From contig JANSLP010000100.1 in assembly GCA_029298735.1 (NCBI GenBank), forward strand, positions 33,366 to 97,365: 64,000 nt of DNA, given 5' to 3'. Positions 13,130 through 22,812 of this stretch are shown here, piece after piece. The position numbers and the translations under genes were made by a program. This stretch comes from Ophiostoma sp. CBS 140.51 (Eukaryota > Ascomycota > Sordariomycetes > Ophiostomatales > Ophiostomataceae). The notes under the pieces are model-generated. The model was not told the DNA's origin. It made no database searches and saw only the letters and a program-made list of their open reading frames with translations. Within the stretch, counting starts at the first letter, position 1; each line of letters starts with the position of its first letter.

Positions 13130-14164
13130 CGTGGAGGTGGAATATAGGAGGTGAGGGTAGGTTGTCGATGTTGTTGATGTGTCCGTAGGAATTTGTCAAT
13201 GTTGATGTTGATCCTTCCTCGACCTATATATATGTAGAGTCCCTGCGGCGGTCCATGTGCAACGAATGTTTGTATCCAATATCCTGGGACATGAGTCAAC
13301 TGGTACACAACTGCGGGAATCTGGGGAAGAGGAGAAAGAACGAGGAGACGAGAGGGGGAAAAGAGGAGAACTCGTATAGACGAAAAAAAATCAAAATGAC
13401 TCGAAAAAAAAATCAATGAAAGACAGCAGGCCTTCCGCTTGGCTCTTGTTCTGTCACAGGATGCAAGAGTGTGGAGACCCCGAGTGCGGCTGGCAGTCAC
13501 AACCTCCAAAGTCGGGTCACCGCCGGCGGGCCGCTGTTGCCATGGGGCTTTTCTTATATCTTGTACATGTTTTCTTCCCTTTCCCGTTGGCCAGACCTTT
13601 TTCAATATTTTGTGTGTGGAGAATCTGGGGAAGACGAAAATCAAAAGTGAAGGGGGAGAGGAGGAAAATCGTTGACTGTCGGCTGGCCGCCGATAAGCCG
13701 ACCAATCCTACGAGACATTGAAACATCGTCTCATCACATAAAGACTGCCGGCATGGGGTGTCCACTTACACCGCTAGCCAAGAATGGACTAACTGTTGAG
13801 TCTGTCGCCTGTGAAGCGGAGTTAGTCCGCGGCGGGCAATCGGCGTGCAGCCGACCGTACGAGGCTCGTATAGACAGCAATTCACGATGGCAATGAAGAA
13901 TGCAAAAAGAAAAGAAAAGAAAAGAAATAAGAAGATGGGGAAGAAATAAAGTATAAGAATACAGTAGTTTCAATCTATTAGTGCGGCCGTATAATTTCGT
14001 GGCAAGTACAAGTATCTACCTATTAGTATGCAGTCTTCCCATGCTGGGGTAAGTGTTTGAGCTTAAAATGCAAAATACAAAAATCGGCAAAACCCGCCCA
14101 TTATTTACAATGCAAATGCTCGACAAAGAAAAATAAGAAAATGAGTGAACGCCAACCCTCAACG
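13130..14164. promoter_or_regulatory. Sugar transporter promoter and phosphatase 3' region, with repeat copy A
   Basis: No ORF of note. Carries GAATCTGGGGAAGA at 13317-13330 and 13621-13634. A dispersed repeat spans about 13678-13855: an inverted repeat GTCGGCT...AGCCGAC, then TCCACTTACACCGCTAGCC, then GCGGA-GTTAG-TCCGC. An A/G-rich tract lies at 13900-13955. Confidence 0.55.
13678..13855 (+). repeat. Dispersed CCGCTAGC repeat, copy A
   Basis: Three blocks collinear with copy B: GTCGGCTGGCCGCCGAT at 13678-13694, TCCACTTACACCGCTAGCC at 13761-13779 (18 of 19 identical to copy B), and AGCGGAGTTAGTCCGCGG followed by TCGGCGTGCAGCCGAC at 13815-13855. Spacing differs by indels, as in an old, decayed repeat. 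Confidence 0.6.
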
Positions 14165-15370
14165 TCAAAAGCTTGGCGCTCCCGGTGCTTTGGTCGGCTG
14201 GCACACACAACCCTGGCCCTGGATGCTGGTGACAGGCGGGGCGGCGCACGTGTCGGCCTTTGTCCACGGCGCGTCGTCCTTTGGATTTGCGCTCGGACCC
14301 CCTGTCCGTCCGCCACTTTGGCCGCCACCCCCTTTGACAGATTCTGCACGCACCAGTACCGAGATGACCTGGCCGGTTGAGAGCTCAAAGGGACGGTGGC
14401 CCAAAACACGCAGCAAGCTGGTGATGGCTCCTGAGTGGCTCGTGAAGCTGATCCAGGTGCTCGGGTCAGTCAAGAAGACGTCATCCAACAAAGCCTTACT
14501 GCGGACATCGTGAGCTGCAGGAGGCTCGTCTGTGGTGCCTGTCCACATGGGATCGTGCTCGACAAAGCCGTCCTCGAAATTATAGGCCGGGAACTCGGCC
14601 TGCAAGCTCGTCTTTGTCGACCGCCGATCGCAGGTGTGCGTGCTAACATCTTCGCGCAGTCTCTCCTTCACGGTCGGCCGGTAAGGTGACTCGGCCGGCA
14701 GCACCAAACCCTTGAAGGTGAGCTGCGCTGTCTGCATGCACCGTGTCAACGGGCTCACATAGTAGCGCTGCGGTGCGGGCTGCTTCTGGGAGCTCAATTG
14801 GGAAGCCCAGACGTCGTGAGCACGAGTCGCTTGAGAAGCGCCGATCGGCGTGAGATGAGCGTCGTTCCAAATGATCGGCGTCGTCGCAGCCGTGTCGTTG
14901 GCGTTGCCGTCCTGCTGGGCCCAGTAGCAGTTCCAAGCAGGTGTGCCATAGTAAGCTTCCGCGACGTTGTGGTCGCCCTCGCCGTGCCGGCCCATGAACA
15001 GAACTTTGTAGGTTGCGCCCGAGCCGGTCCCGACGGCAGCAGCGTTCAGGTAGTCGACATACCGCGCAAACCGCTGCCAATGTGTCTCGCCGACCTGTGC
15101 ATCGCCGTCGGTTGGGTAGGCCCGGTCAATGAGGCCAAAGTTGGACGTCGCGTAGTCGAAACCGTCAGCGCGTGTGCTGGACTCGCTTTGGAGAAAGATG
15201 CCTTTGACGACAGTGTACTCGTAGCCAGCGGCCGCCTTCTCGCCACTCTTACTCCATGATGCCATGACGTCCGGCTGTGGCCATGAAGACAGGGAGCGCG
15301 CCAGCGCCAGGAGCGTTCCAACGGCCACGAAGAGGACAAGGACGCGGCGAAGGGGGAAAGAGAGGACCAT
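14165..15370 (-). CDS. Membrane-anchored histidine phosphatase (phosphoglycerate-mutase-like, PMU1-type)
   Basis: 401 residues. The N-terminal signal anchor at about residues 8-25 (RRVLVLFVAVGTLLALARSL) suggests entry to the secretory pathway. The catalytic core is that of the histidine phosphatase superfamily branch 1: FMGRHGEGDHN with the phospho-accepting His129, SPLTRC (Arg210), acid Glu240 in REDVSTHTCDRR, and second His312 in SHSG. The layout resembles the fungal PMU1-like group, whose substrates are poorly known; it is not a glycolytic mutase. The tail after about residue 345 is Gly/Ser-rich, ending in a short Cys-containing segment. It diverges from a carboxylesterase 1.18 kb away and shares its upstream region. 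Confidence 0.88.
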   Translation of the reverse strand: MVLSFPLRRVLVLFVAVGTLLALARSLSSWPQPDVMASWSKSGEKAAAGYEYTVVKGIFLQSESSTRADGFDYATSNFGLIDRAYPTDGDAQVGETHWQRFARYVDYLNAAAVGTGSGATYKVLFMGRHGEGDHNVAEAYYGTPAWNCYWAQQDGNANDTAATTPIIWNDAHLTPIGASQATRAHDVWASQLSSQKQPAPQRYYVSPLTRCMQTAQLTFKGLVLPAESPYRPTVKERLREDVSTHTCDRRSTKTSLQAEFPAYNFEDGFVEHDPMWTGTTDEPPAAHDVRSKALLDDVFLTDPSTWISFTSHSGAITSLLRVLGHRPFELSTGQVISVLVRAESVKGGGGQSGGRTGGPSANPKDDAPWTKADTCAAPPVTSIQGQGCVCQPTKAPGAPSF

Positions 15371-15982
15371 TCCGATAAGGCGGGAGGAAAATCAGAAGAA
15401 ATAAAACAAAAAAGTAAGGAGCGGATGACCCAAGAACAAAGAACCGTGGATTTGCGGATGGGATGCGGGATGGTGGGGACGATCGCGTGGCTGTGGAGAA
15501 AAAAGAGGTAAAAGGTTAAAAGGTAAAATGTTGTGAAAAGCAAAAACTTGGCGATGGAGAAAATTGTGAGAAAGGTGTGAGATGCTTGCTGATGGGTAGG
15601 AATCGGCAGGAGCGGCAGGCACGGCAGGGAAGGGACGTTAGGAAGCGGGTGCTGACATGTGCGTGACAGGTGGGTTCGAACGCGTGGGAAAGTGCGGGAA
15701 AGCATGGCAAAGTGTGTGAGGAAGGCGCGATTGACCCCCAAATGCCCCCCAAAAGAGCAGAAAGAACGGGGTACAGGGGCGATGGAGCGCTGAAGAAACG
15801 TGTCGCAGCACTAATTTCCGGCAGTTTTATTGGTTGCAAAAGGGGTTTAAAGCAAAATCGACCTGGATCTGGCCAGCATAGGGCCAATGCCCAGACTCGC
15901 GTAAGAGTTCTGGCCAGAGCTCGCAGAGCTTCCCGTTCTGAAAGAGAAGAAGCACGGGCCACAGTGGTTATTGTGTGCTGGG

Positions 15983-16008
15983 CCACTGTAGCGGTCCACT
16001 GTAGCGGG
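15983..16008 (+). repeat. 13-bp tandem repeat with TAGCGG core
   Basis: CCACTGTAGCGGT followed immediately by CCACTGTAGCGGG; 12 of 13 positions identical. Confidence 0.8.
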
Positions 16009-16011
16009 TCA

Positions 16012-16120
16012 TGTCGGGTCGCCGCCGATGGGCCGCTGTTACCTCCTGAGCTTATCCACTAACACCGCTAGCCCCTCTCTCGTCTTAGCGGAGTCCGCGG
16101 TACGTCGGCGTGTATCCGAC
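16012..16120 (+). repeat. Dispersed CCGCTAGC repeat, copy B
   Basis: GTCGGGTCGCCGCCGAT, then TCCACTAACACCGCTAGCC at 16055-16073, then TAGCGGAGTCCGCGG at 16086-16100 (GCGGA-G-TCCGC is a perfect 11-bp palindrome) and TCGGCGTGTATCCGAC. CCGCTA (16065) and TAGCGG (16086) form a 6-bp-arm inverted repeat with a 15-base spacer. Confidence 0.65.
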
Positions 16121-16552
16121 TCCGACCACAACACAAAGCCGCATGTCGGCAGTAACCCCTCTGCGAGAAGGATGCATCACAGGGACAGATACTGCGGAGT
16201 AGCTATTGCGGAGAACGTTATGAAATAAAATTTGAGGACAGAAAGACAAAAATATTTCAAAAAGTATCTCAGGAACATGTGAAGAGAACATCACCGAGCG
16301 GAAATTCTTGCGTCCGCCGGAGACTTTGTTTACTGCGACCCGTCTGACAACATCTGGGGTCATTTGGGGTCAACTCGATCAGTGTCGTCGACAGTGGCTG
16401 CCTATATGCCACATCGGCAACATATAACCCGTGAGACGAGATACACAAACAACCCCGCCTCGACCGATACACAGTCACTTCAACCGCCAGCTCTCTCTGA
16501 GACACCTCTCAACCACAATATCTCACATATTGATATCTCACATCCCGACAAA

Positions 16553-18316
16553 ATGGCCTCACGAAATGGCAACGTCCTGAAGCTGGACAACTTTTCCGCA
16601 CCCAGCGTGCTGCAGGTGCCCAACGGTCCGACTGTCAACGGCTTTCTATCGACTCATGGCGTCAACAACTATCTCAACATTCCCTATGCGCACATCCCGG
16701 CGCGCTTCCGCACGGCAAAGCTTCTGAACCTCGAAGATCTGACAAGTGATGCTGAGCTCGATGCAACAAAGTACGGCCCTCGCTGCCCGCAGCCGGCCGA
16801 CGACATCCACATCTTGATGTCGCACATGTTTGAACAGCTGCCCATGGCCCAGTACACAGAAGAGTTTTCGTGTCTGGACGTCAACATCTACGCGCCCAAG
16901 GACATCCCGCAAGGCACAAAGTTACCCGTCTTTGCGTGGATCCACGGTGGTGCTTTCCGTGCAGGCGACAATACGACTGAATTCGACGGAAACCACTTGG
17001 TGGCCCGATCTGTTGCTCTTGGCGAGCCCATTGTCGTCGTCACCATCAACTATCGGCTGGGCATCTTTGGCTTCACGACGTCAAAGGAGATTGACGCGGA
17101 GGCACGCGCCTCCGGCGAGTCGGCACCCATTCGTGGCCAAGGAATTAACGATCAGAAGCTGGCACTACTGTGGATCCAGAAGCACATCTCTCTGTTTGGC
17201 GGAGATCCTGCCAAGGTGACTGTTGGTGGCGAGTCGGCCGGTGCCATGTCCGTTCACTACCTTTTGCGCTGCCGGACTGATGTGCCGCTGTTTTCGCGCG
17301 CATTGATCTGCTCCGCACCCGCTGTGGCGACTTCCCTCCGAGATGTTAGCTCCGGTCAAGCCCAGTTTGACGCCCTCGTGGCTGCCGCTGGCATCTCGGA
17401 GAAAGCACCCTACCAGGTTAAGCTAGCTACCCTGAGGAGCTACAGTGCCAACCAGCTCGTTGCAATGCTGCCCCCGGAGATGTCCAACGGCCTGCCGACA
17501 CCGTTTATTGACCCCACATGGTTTGCGGATGAGGAGGAGGGCAAATCTTTGGCTGACGGTGTGCTTCCTCCAGCTGAGTATTGGTGCCGTCTGCCTGAGT
17601 GGTGCTCTGAAATCATTGTCGGCAACACCAAGGACGAGCTCGCGCTGTTCATTGGACGACCCGAAGCTATTGTGTGGAAGACTGAAGAAGCACAGAAGTT
17701 GCTGGGCGCTGTCGTTTCTAAAATTCCCGCTCAACCTAACCAACCACTCGTTGAGGCCATCTGGGACTCTCCCTCTGTCAAGGTAGGGCCAACACCATTT
17801 GGCCGCATCGTCGCCTTTGGTACACACCTCTTCATCGGTGGCCCCTCACACGCATTTGCCGCCGCTGTCACTCGCCAGTGCCCCAACCACAAGGTGTACA
17901 TGTACTCCATTGACATTGTGGACCCTTTCCCAGGAACGGCCAACGACGGCACTCCGCTCACAAAGGACGACCTTGCTGGACCTCTGTCCGGCTTTGCATG
18001 GCACTCCTTCGGCAACGCCATCATGTTCTACCAGCCGGCGTGCCAGAAGGATGCCGAGCTGGGTCAGACGGCGGACAAAATTACAGCCGCACACATTGGC
18101 CTCATGAATGGTAGCACATCATCTGACTGGGAGCCGTTTAGTGTGGCCGGTAAGCGCATGAGCTGGAACGGCAGCAAATCGGCGCTGGTGGAAATTGGCC
18201 TGGAGGCATCTGATCCGGTACACGAGCACTTAAAGACGGCAGGAAACGAAGCGGCTCTGAAAGACTACGAAGAATTTATCCAGGATCCACGACGTGTTGT
18301 GAAGCTGTTGGGTTGA
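16553..18316 (+). CDS. Type-B carboxylesterase, intracellular
   Basis: 587 residues from ATG 16553. The frame opens earlier, at 16364, but the extra N-terminus is low-complexity and 16553 has a good context (ACAAAATGG). Alpha/beta-hydrolase of the carboxylesterase/cholinesterase family: oxyanion hole HGGAF at 131-135, NYRLGIFGF at 167-174, nucleophile elbow GGESAG with Ser228, probable acid in GNTKDELALF (361-362), and probable catalytic His in GFAWHSFGN near the C-terminus. No signal peptide, unlike the second esterase of this window, so a cytosolic role on small esters or xenobiotics is likely. Intronless. A tandem TGGGGTCA lies about 190 bp upstream. Confidence 0.9.
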   Translation: MASRNGNVLKLDNFSAPSVLQVPNGPTVNGFLSTHGVNNYLNIPYAHIPARFRTAKLLNLEDLTSDAELDATKYGPRCPQPADDIHILMSHMFEQLPMAQYTEEFSCLDVNIYAPKDIPQGTKLPVFAWIHGGAFRAGDNTTEFDGNHLVARSVALGEPIVVVTINYRLGIFGFTTSKEIDAEARASGESAPIRGQGINDQKLALLWIQKHISLFGGDPAKVTVGGESAGAMSVHYLLRCRTDVPLFSRALICSAPAVATSLRDVSSGQAQFDALVAAAGISEKAPYQVKLATLRSYSANQLVAMLPPEMSNGLPTPFIDPTWFADEEEGKSLADGVLPPAEYWCRLPEWCSEIIVGNTKDELALFIGRPEAIVWKTEEAQKLLGAVVSKIPAQPNQPLVEAIWDSPSVKVGPTPFGRIVAFGTHLFIGGPSHAFAAAVTRQCPNHKVYMYSIDIVDPFPGTANDGTPLTKDDLAGPLSGFAWHSFGNAIMFYQPACQKDAELGQTADKITAAHIGLMNGSTSSDWEPFSVAGKRMSWNGSKSALVEIGLEASDPVHEHLKTAGNEAALKDYEEFIQDPRRVVKLLG

Positions 18317-19019
18317 TTTGTTGTACGTTCAGGAAATTTAGAACCAAAGTTTACATTCTCTACCGACAATAACTCCTGAGACTGTCCTGAAGCCTTCTAG
18401 AAACGCCACAGCCGCAATGGCCGCTAATAACGCCAACCAACGGCGCCCAACGTCACCCCTTAACATGTCAACAATGACTGCTTTAATAATTGCTAGTATC
18501 TTACCGTCTTCACGAATTGCTCATTTTATACGACCCCTTGAGGCATCAGTTTCTTCGAGGAATTTTTTGATGTTTTTTGCAGTACGTCGTACACGTACAC
18601 TGTTGAAGAATAAATCCAAGTTTGGTCTGGCCCATTGTGACAACGTGGGCAGAGGCTCCACAGATTTCAATAGTTGACTGCCATTTTGGGCGACCACAGC
18701 GCAAACTCTGACATACTGCCGTGGATCCGGAAACGCGTGTTCTTTTGTTCACAGGCAGTTTCTCAACCAATTTCTTCTTTTTACAGGCATATTTCGTGGA
18801 CAAAGTAGGGGATGAAAATCAATAGCGCACCTTCACCGGCCGTATTCCGCATGCTTTGGGACTTGTAGATGACAAGGTGCCGCTCTCCACGCCGAGATAA
18901 ATACTGCCAAGATCCTGCTTTCAACAGCCCGTGGCGTTTCTTGGCTTTTTTGGCGTCCATGCCAGGGAGTATCATTGACGTTACAAAGTGGCGATACCAG
19001 AAAATATCACATTGACACA
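18317..19019. other. Intergenic region between esterase and secreted protein
   Basis: 703 bp. AT-rich esterase 3' region to about 18650, then the promoter of the secreted protein. No credible ORF or repeat seen. Confidence 0.4.
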
Positions 19020-20336
19020 ATGTCCTGGACACGGCGGCTGTCAGTGGCAGGTGTTCTGCTGCTTGCAGCGTTAGACAGCACCACAGCCAGTAACTGTCGC
19101 CCACGAAAATCGTCGTCTTCACTATCATCATCCGCGATCCCGTCTTCGTCAACCACTTCCTCGTCTTCGATATATACATCATCCTCGATTTCATCATCGT
19201 CGTCATTGACAATCTCCTCCTCTTCCTCAATCTCGTCCTCCTCTTCCGCCCTACCTAGTGCAATCAACCTACTCTCGAACCCCGGCTTCGACAACCTAAC
19301 TGACGACGCCACATCACCGCCCACGCCCTGGGTCGCCTATGAAGGCGGCTTCAGTCTCTCCACGGACGAGTTCGTGTCCGCTCCCTATGCCGCCTCCTCG
19401 AGCTATGGCTCTAATGGTGGCTACACTAACTTTTGGATCTCCCAGGCCGTCGATGCGTCGCTCTGGGAGCCGGGTGTTCCCTACAATGTCTCCGCCTGGG
19501 TCTATGCCAGCGGCACCAACTGTGGCAACGGCCAGATTGGGTGTGCCTACAAGGCCAGCACGGCCCCAACGTACATGTTTGCCTCCTACAAGACATGGAA
19601 TATGTACAATGCCGCCGAGAACTGGTACGAGATTTGGGGTATCTGCTACCCGCCGGCAGGCAGTACTGGCCTCGGTAACGACCCGGGTATCGCCATTGTT
19701 GTCAGCTGCATGGGCGGCTCGTCATGGATTGACAACGTGACACTTGTGGCCGCACCCGATGTCGTTATGGCACTGCCCAGCGAGACCAATGGGATCACCA
19801 ATGGAAACTTCGACAACGTGACGGACGATGCCACTGGCAAAGCCACACCCTGGGTGTACACGAGTACCAGTGCCCTTCCCATTTTCTTGTCTGACGACCA
19901 TGACAACTATCTCTCCGGCCCTTACTCGCTCGCTATGAACTTTACGTCGACGACCACCGCCGCCACCGGCTCGCTCGAGTACTCCATTCCGTCTACATTC
20001 TGGGACTACGCCTACTCCTACAACCTGACTTTCTCCGCCAAGATCACCAGCAACAGCGCCGATAACACCGGCAGTTGTGCCTACCTCTACTATGGCTTCA
20101 CCGAAACGATCATCACCAACCCAACTTACCTGACCTTCTACTCCAACAAGGATACTACTGTTATCGATGAGCTCGATACATGGATTACTCGTACCATCAT
20201 CTTCCCTCCGAGTAACAACGGTGTCGGCGCATATTATGGCGGTACATTGGGTATCCGTATCCAGCCTAGCTGTACTGATGCCACAGTGTATTTTGATGAC
20301 TTCATTCTAGAGCCTGTGCTGCCATTTATTTTCTAA
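19020..20336 (+). CDS. Secreted Ser-rich protein with two tandem CBM4/9-like (galactose-binding fold) modules
   Basis: 438 residues. The signal peptide is about 1-23 (RRLSVAGVLLLAALDSTTAS). A Ser tract at about 31-77, probably heavily O-mannosylated, acts as a stalk. Two related modules follow: 82-247, opening NLLSNPGFDNLTDDAT..PTPWV, and 256-432, opening ITNGNFDNVTDDAT..ATPWV; each ends in a strand like WIDNVTLV / YFDDFILEP. This layout matches carbohydrate-binding modules found in fungal surface proteins, with no catalytic domain. N-glycosylation sequons are numerous. I infer an extracellular or wall-associated binding protein; the ligand is unknown. The upstream in-frame ATG at 18975 was rejected because it would displace the signal peptide. 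Confidence 0.82.
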   Translation: MSWTRRLSVAGVLLLAALDSTTASNCRPRKSSSSLSSSAIPSSSTTSSSSIYTSSSISSSSSLTISSSSSISSSSSALPSAINLLSNPGFDNLTDDATSPPTPWVAYEGGFSLSTDEFVSAPYAASSSYGSNGGYTNFWISQAVDASLWEPGVPYNVSAWVYASGTNCGNGQIGCAYKASTAPTYMFASYKTWNMYNAAENWYEIWGICYPPAGSTGLGNDPGIAIVVSCMGGSSWIDNVTLVAAPDVVMALPSETNGITNGNFDNVTDDATGKATPWVYTSTSALPIFLSDDHDNYLSGPYSLAMNFTSTTTAATGSLEYSIPSTFWDYAYSYNLTFSAKITSNSADNTGSCAYLYYGFTETIITNPTYLTFYSNKDTTVIDELDTWITRTIIFPPSNNGVGAYYGGTLGIRIQPSCTDATVYFDDFILEPVLPFIF

Positions 20337-20539
20337 TGAGCAAATATATCTGTTTCTTTCTTTCCTTTCCAAGATTGCACCAGTAACACCCCTGCCCTCA
20401 CCTGTAAAGTGGGTTTCATCCCGTATGTATTTATGTGCGTCCCTGATCCTGTACTCGACCACACCTCCCAATTTTCAATCCACTGGATCAAGCCCAATAA
20501 AAGACCCTGCATCCTTTGACAGTCCAATGATCAATGACT
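20337..20539. terminator. Shared 3' region of convergent genes
   Basis: 203 bp between the secreted-protein stop and the permease stop, with AT-rich and T-rich stretches; no ORF. Confidence 0.35.
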
Positions 20540-22812
20540 TTAGTACTCAAATCTAAAGTCCAGTCGCTTGTTGCCCTCGTCTTTTGTGGTCTTGATGTAG
20601 TGCTCCCGCTCCTCTGCTGTCCAACCGTTCCAAATCTTATCTCGGCGGAAGTTCTCCCACTTGTAGTAAAAGTTGACCAACAAGTATAGGACAATGTTCG
20701 AAATGCATATGATTATGAGGCTCCGATTTCCACGCAGGTAGCGTGGGGCATCATCTGTAGCTAGTTAGTACTGGACAGCTTCGACCATCCTTGCACGGTG
20801 AGAAGATACATACCTGCACGATAGATGTTGGAATAGATGACGCTGCAAGCCTGAACAGTCATGTTGTACGCGGCCGTTGAGACTGTTCTAGAACGCACCG
20901 TGTTTGCGTTTCTGGATACCCAGCCAACTTGTACCGAATGGTTACTCGGGTAGCCAAGCAAAATTGTAACAATGGCAAAGACAATCCACTTGTTTTCGGT
21001 CGACGTGTCTGTTGCGTAGAGCGCGACAAGGCATGGCAGTACCCATATCTGTCCAATGATACCGTTGAACGCCAATTTGCGTGACCAGCCAGCAAACCGC
21101 GTGGCGGCCAGTAACGTTATCATTTTGAGGACATTGCTTGGAATAACCAGCAAGGTGGTCTGAAATGTAGAAAAGCCTAAGCCCTTGAGACTGTATTTTT
21201 GTGCCTTAGTAAAGCGTCTCGTAAGTCTAAAGAAGAGAGTCATCATGCATCATACCTCAGGGTTAGATATTGTGATGGGGGGCCCATGGGCATCTGGAAG
21301 CATAGCCCAATCAGGTAGCTTTTTCCCATGTTAGCATCTCTTTTTGTATGGCTCGAAAATAAAACATCAACTCGAAGTCTCATGCAACGCACACTGGCCA
21401 AAGATGGTAGTCGGAGAGAGCTTTGAGTAGAAGCTTTGGTGTAATCGGTTGTCGGTTATGCATCGTGCCCTTAGAAGGGTCATCCCGAATAACTCTGTTG
21501 ATAATAATCTTCTCCTCTCTACACCACAAATCAGCATTTGCATCAACGTATTGTAAGGCATGTTTTGGATAGGCCCCTTACCTTTCTGTGAACCAGCCTT
21601 TTTTACCTCTCGGAAAACCACGCGTTTGTGTAGGGCTTGGAGGCATAAAGTAGAAGGCTGCAACTCCAACCACAAGGGTAATCATACCCTCGATCAAGAA
21701 TAACCACCTCCAACCTTCCACTCCGCGATGGTTGTCAAGATGCAGGATACCAAACGCCATAAACGAGCCGACAATAATGGCGAAGATTTCAGAGGTCCAC
21801 CACATGGACAGGCGGATGGGCAGCTCGGCGCTCGTGTAAAAGTAGGACATGAAGAGGTTCATCTAGTTTCCAGTGTGCGTTAGAGCAAACATTGCCGACT
21901 GAAGTGGCAGCAAGAAATTTTGTAGGAAAAATACTTACGTCTGGAATAAAACCGCCTTGGAGGATAGCAAGCAGAGAACGCGTGACGAGGAATGACGTGC
22001 GGCCACTCAGTCGGAACTGGCTTGCAGCGACAATACTCCATAGAATCATCTGAAGCGGGATCCAACGATCGGGTCCCATCCTCCTCCAGTTAGATGAAGC
22101 GTGTCTGGTAGTTTTTTTTACGGATCTGTACGTACCATTTCGAGACCAGCTGTGATGGAATCTCAGCACACATGAACGACAAGGAAAAGACTGAATTGCC
22201 GAGATTGTAATCTGACAGAAAAAATTAGCTTCATGATTCTTCAATTAGTTCACTCTCGCATGCGTACCGTTTGTAGTGAGGTTGAGGTCCGCCAGGAAAT
22301 TGTTTGTCAGTGCTTGGGCGAGATTGGCACGGTCAATCTCCAGGGCCATAAAGGCAACACAGGTGAAGACCAGAATGCGGAAATCGATCTTTCGGACCAA
22401 GGCCTAGTAAGGAAAAGTTGTGTTAGTGTTCGGCATAAAAGTATGCACACATCACTCTCGGGTAGGTGCATACCTTCTCCTCCCGCCATGTCCAGCGCAT
22501 CGACGGATCGAACCGATGAAGATTTTCCCAGTCAGCCCGAGGTCGGTATTCGATCGCCAGCTTGGGGTCGTCGTACACGGATGGTTGGGTTGCAATCGCG
22601 TCAAGATCAAAGGGTTCCGATTTCTCCCAGAAAAACGTTCGCTTCTGGGAAATCGGCTCGCCAAGTGGAAGTGTGCTGACGGGAAACTGCTGCAATTGGA
22701 TTTCTTCCACAGTAAGCTGTAGTTTCTTTCCATTGTCGTCTGTGTCCAAGTTAGCTTCATCGCTGTCAGAGCGAGCCAGGGGTGAGTCGAGCCTCCAAAG
22801 CACAGTCGGCAT
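20540..22812 (-). CDS. Allantoate-family (anion:cation symporter, Dal5-like) MFS permease, nine exons
   Basis: Spliced by following the family across frames: exons 22474-22812, 22268-22403, 22136-22211, 21939-22080, 21582-21862, 21393-21518, 21256-21318, 20814-21190, 20540-20754; introns 55-76 bp, all GT-AG; 584 residues. Every junction keeps frame and rebuilds the family sequence: [29 protein letters not shown] (TM1), [85 protein letters not shown], and [13 protein letters not shown] near the end. A cytosolic N-tail of about 100 residues precedes TM1. Dal5-family proteins import allantoate, nicotinate, pantothenate, biotin precursors, small peptides or aromatic acids; the substrate is not readable here. 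Eight introns make it the most interrupted gene of the window. Confidence 0.9.

Larger units (their letters stand above)
15371..16552. promoter_or_regulatory. Divergent promoter of phosphatase and carboxylesterase, rich in repeats
   Basis: 1.18 kb. Contains TGACCCCCAAATGCCCCC around 15732-15750 and its near mirror image (reverse complement TGACCCCAAATGACCCCAG) at 16354-16372; a 13-bp tandem CCACTGTAGCGG(T/G) at 15983-16008; and dispersed repeat copy B at 16012-16120. No coding potential. Confidence 0.6.

Noticed and set aside
11600..13147. 515-codon plus-strand frame rich in Asp/Gly/Thr
   Set aside because: Antisense shadow of the sugar transporter, typical of codon-biased fungal genes.
19007..19324. 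Acidic minus-strand frame (Asp/Glu-rich)
   Set aside because: It is the antisense shadow of the Ser-rich stalk of the secreted protein.
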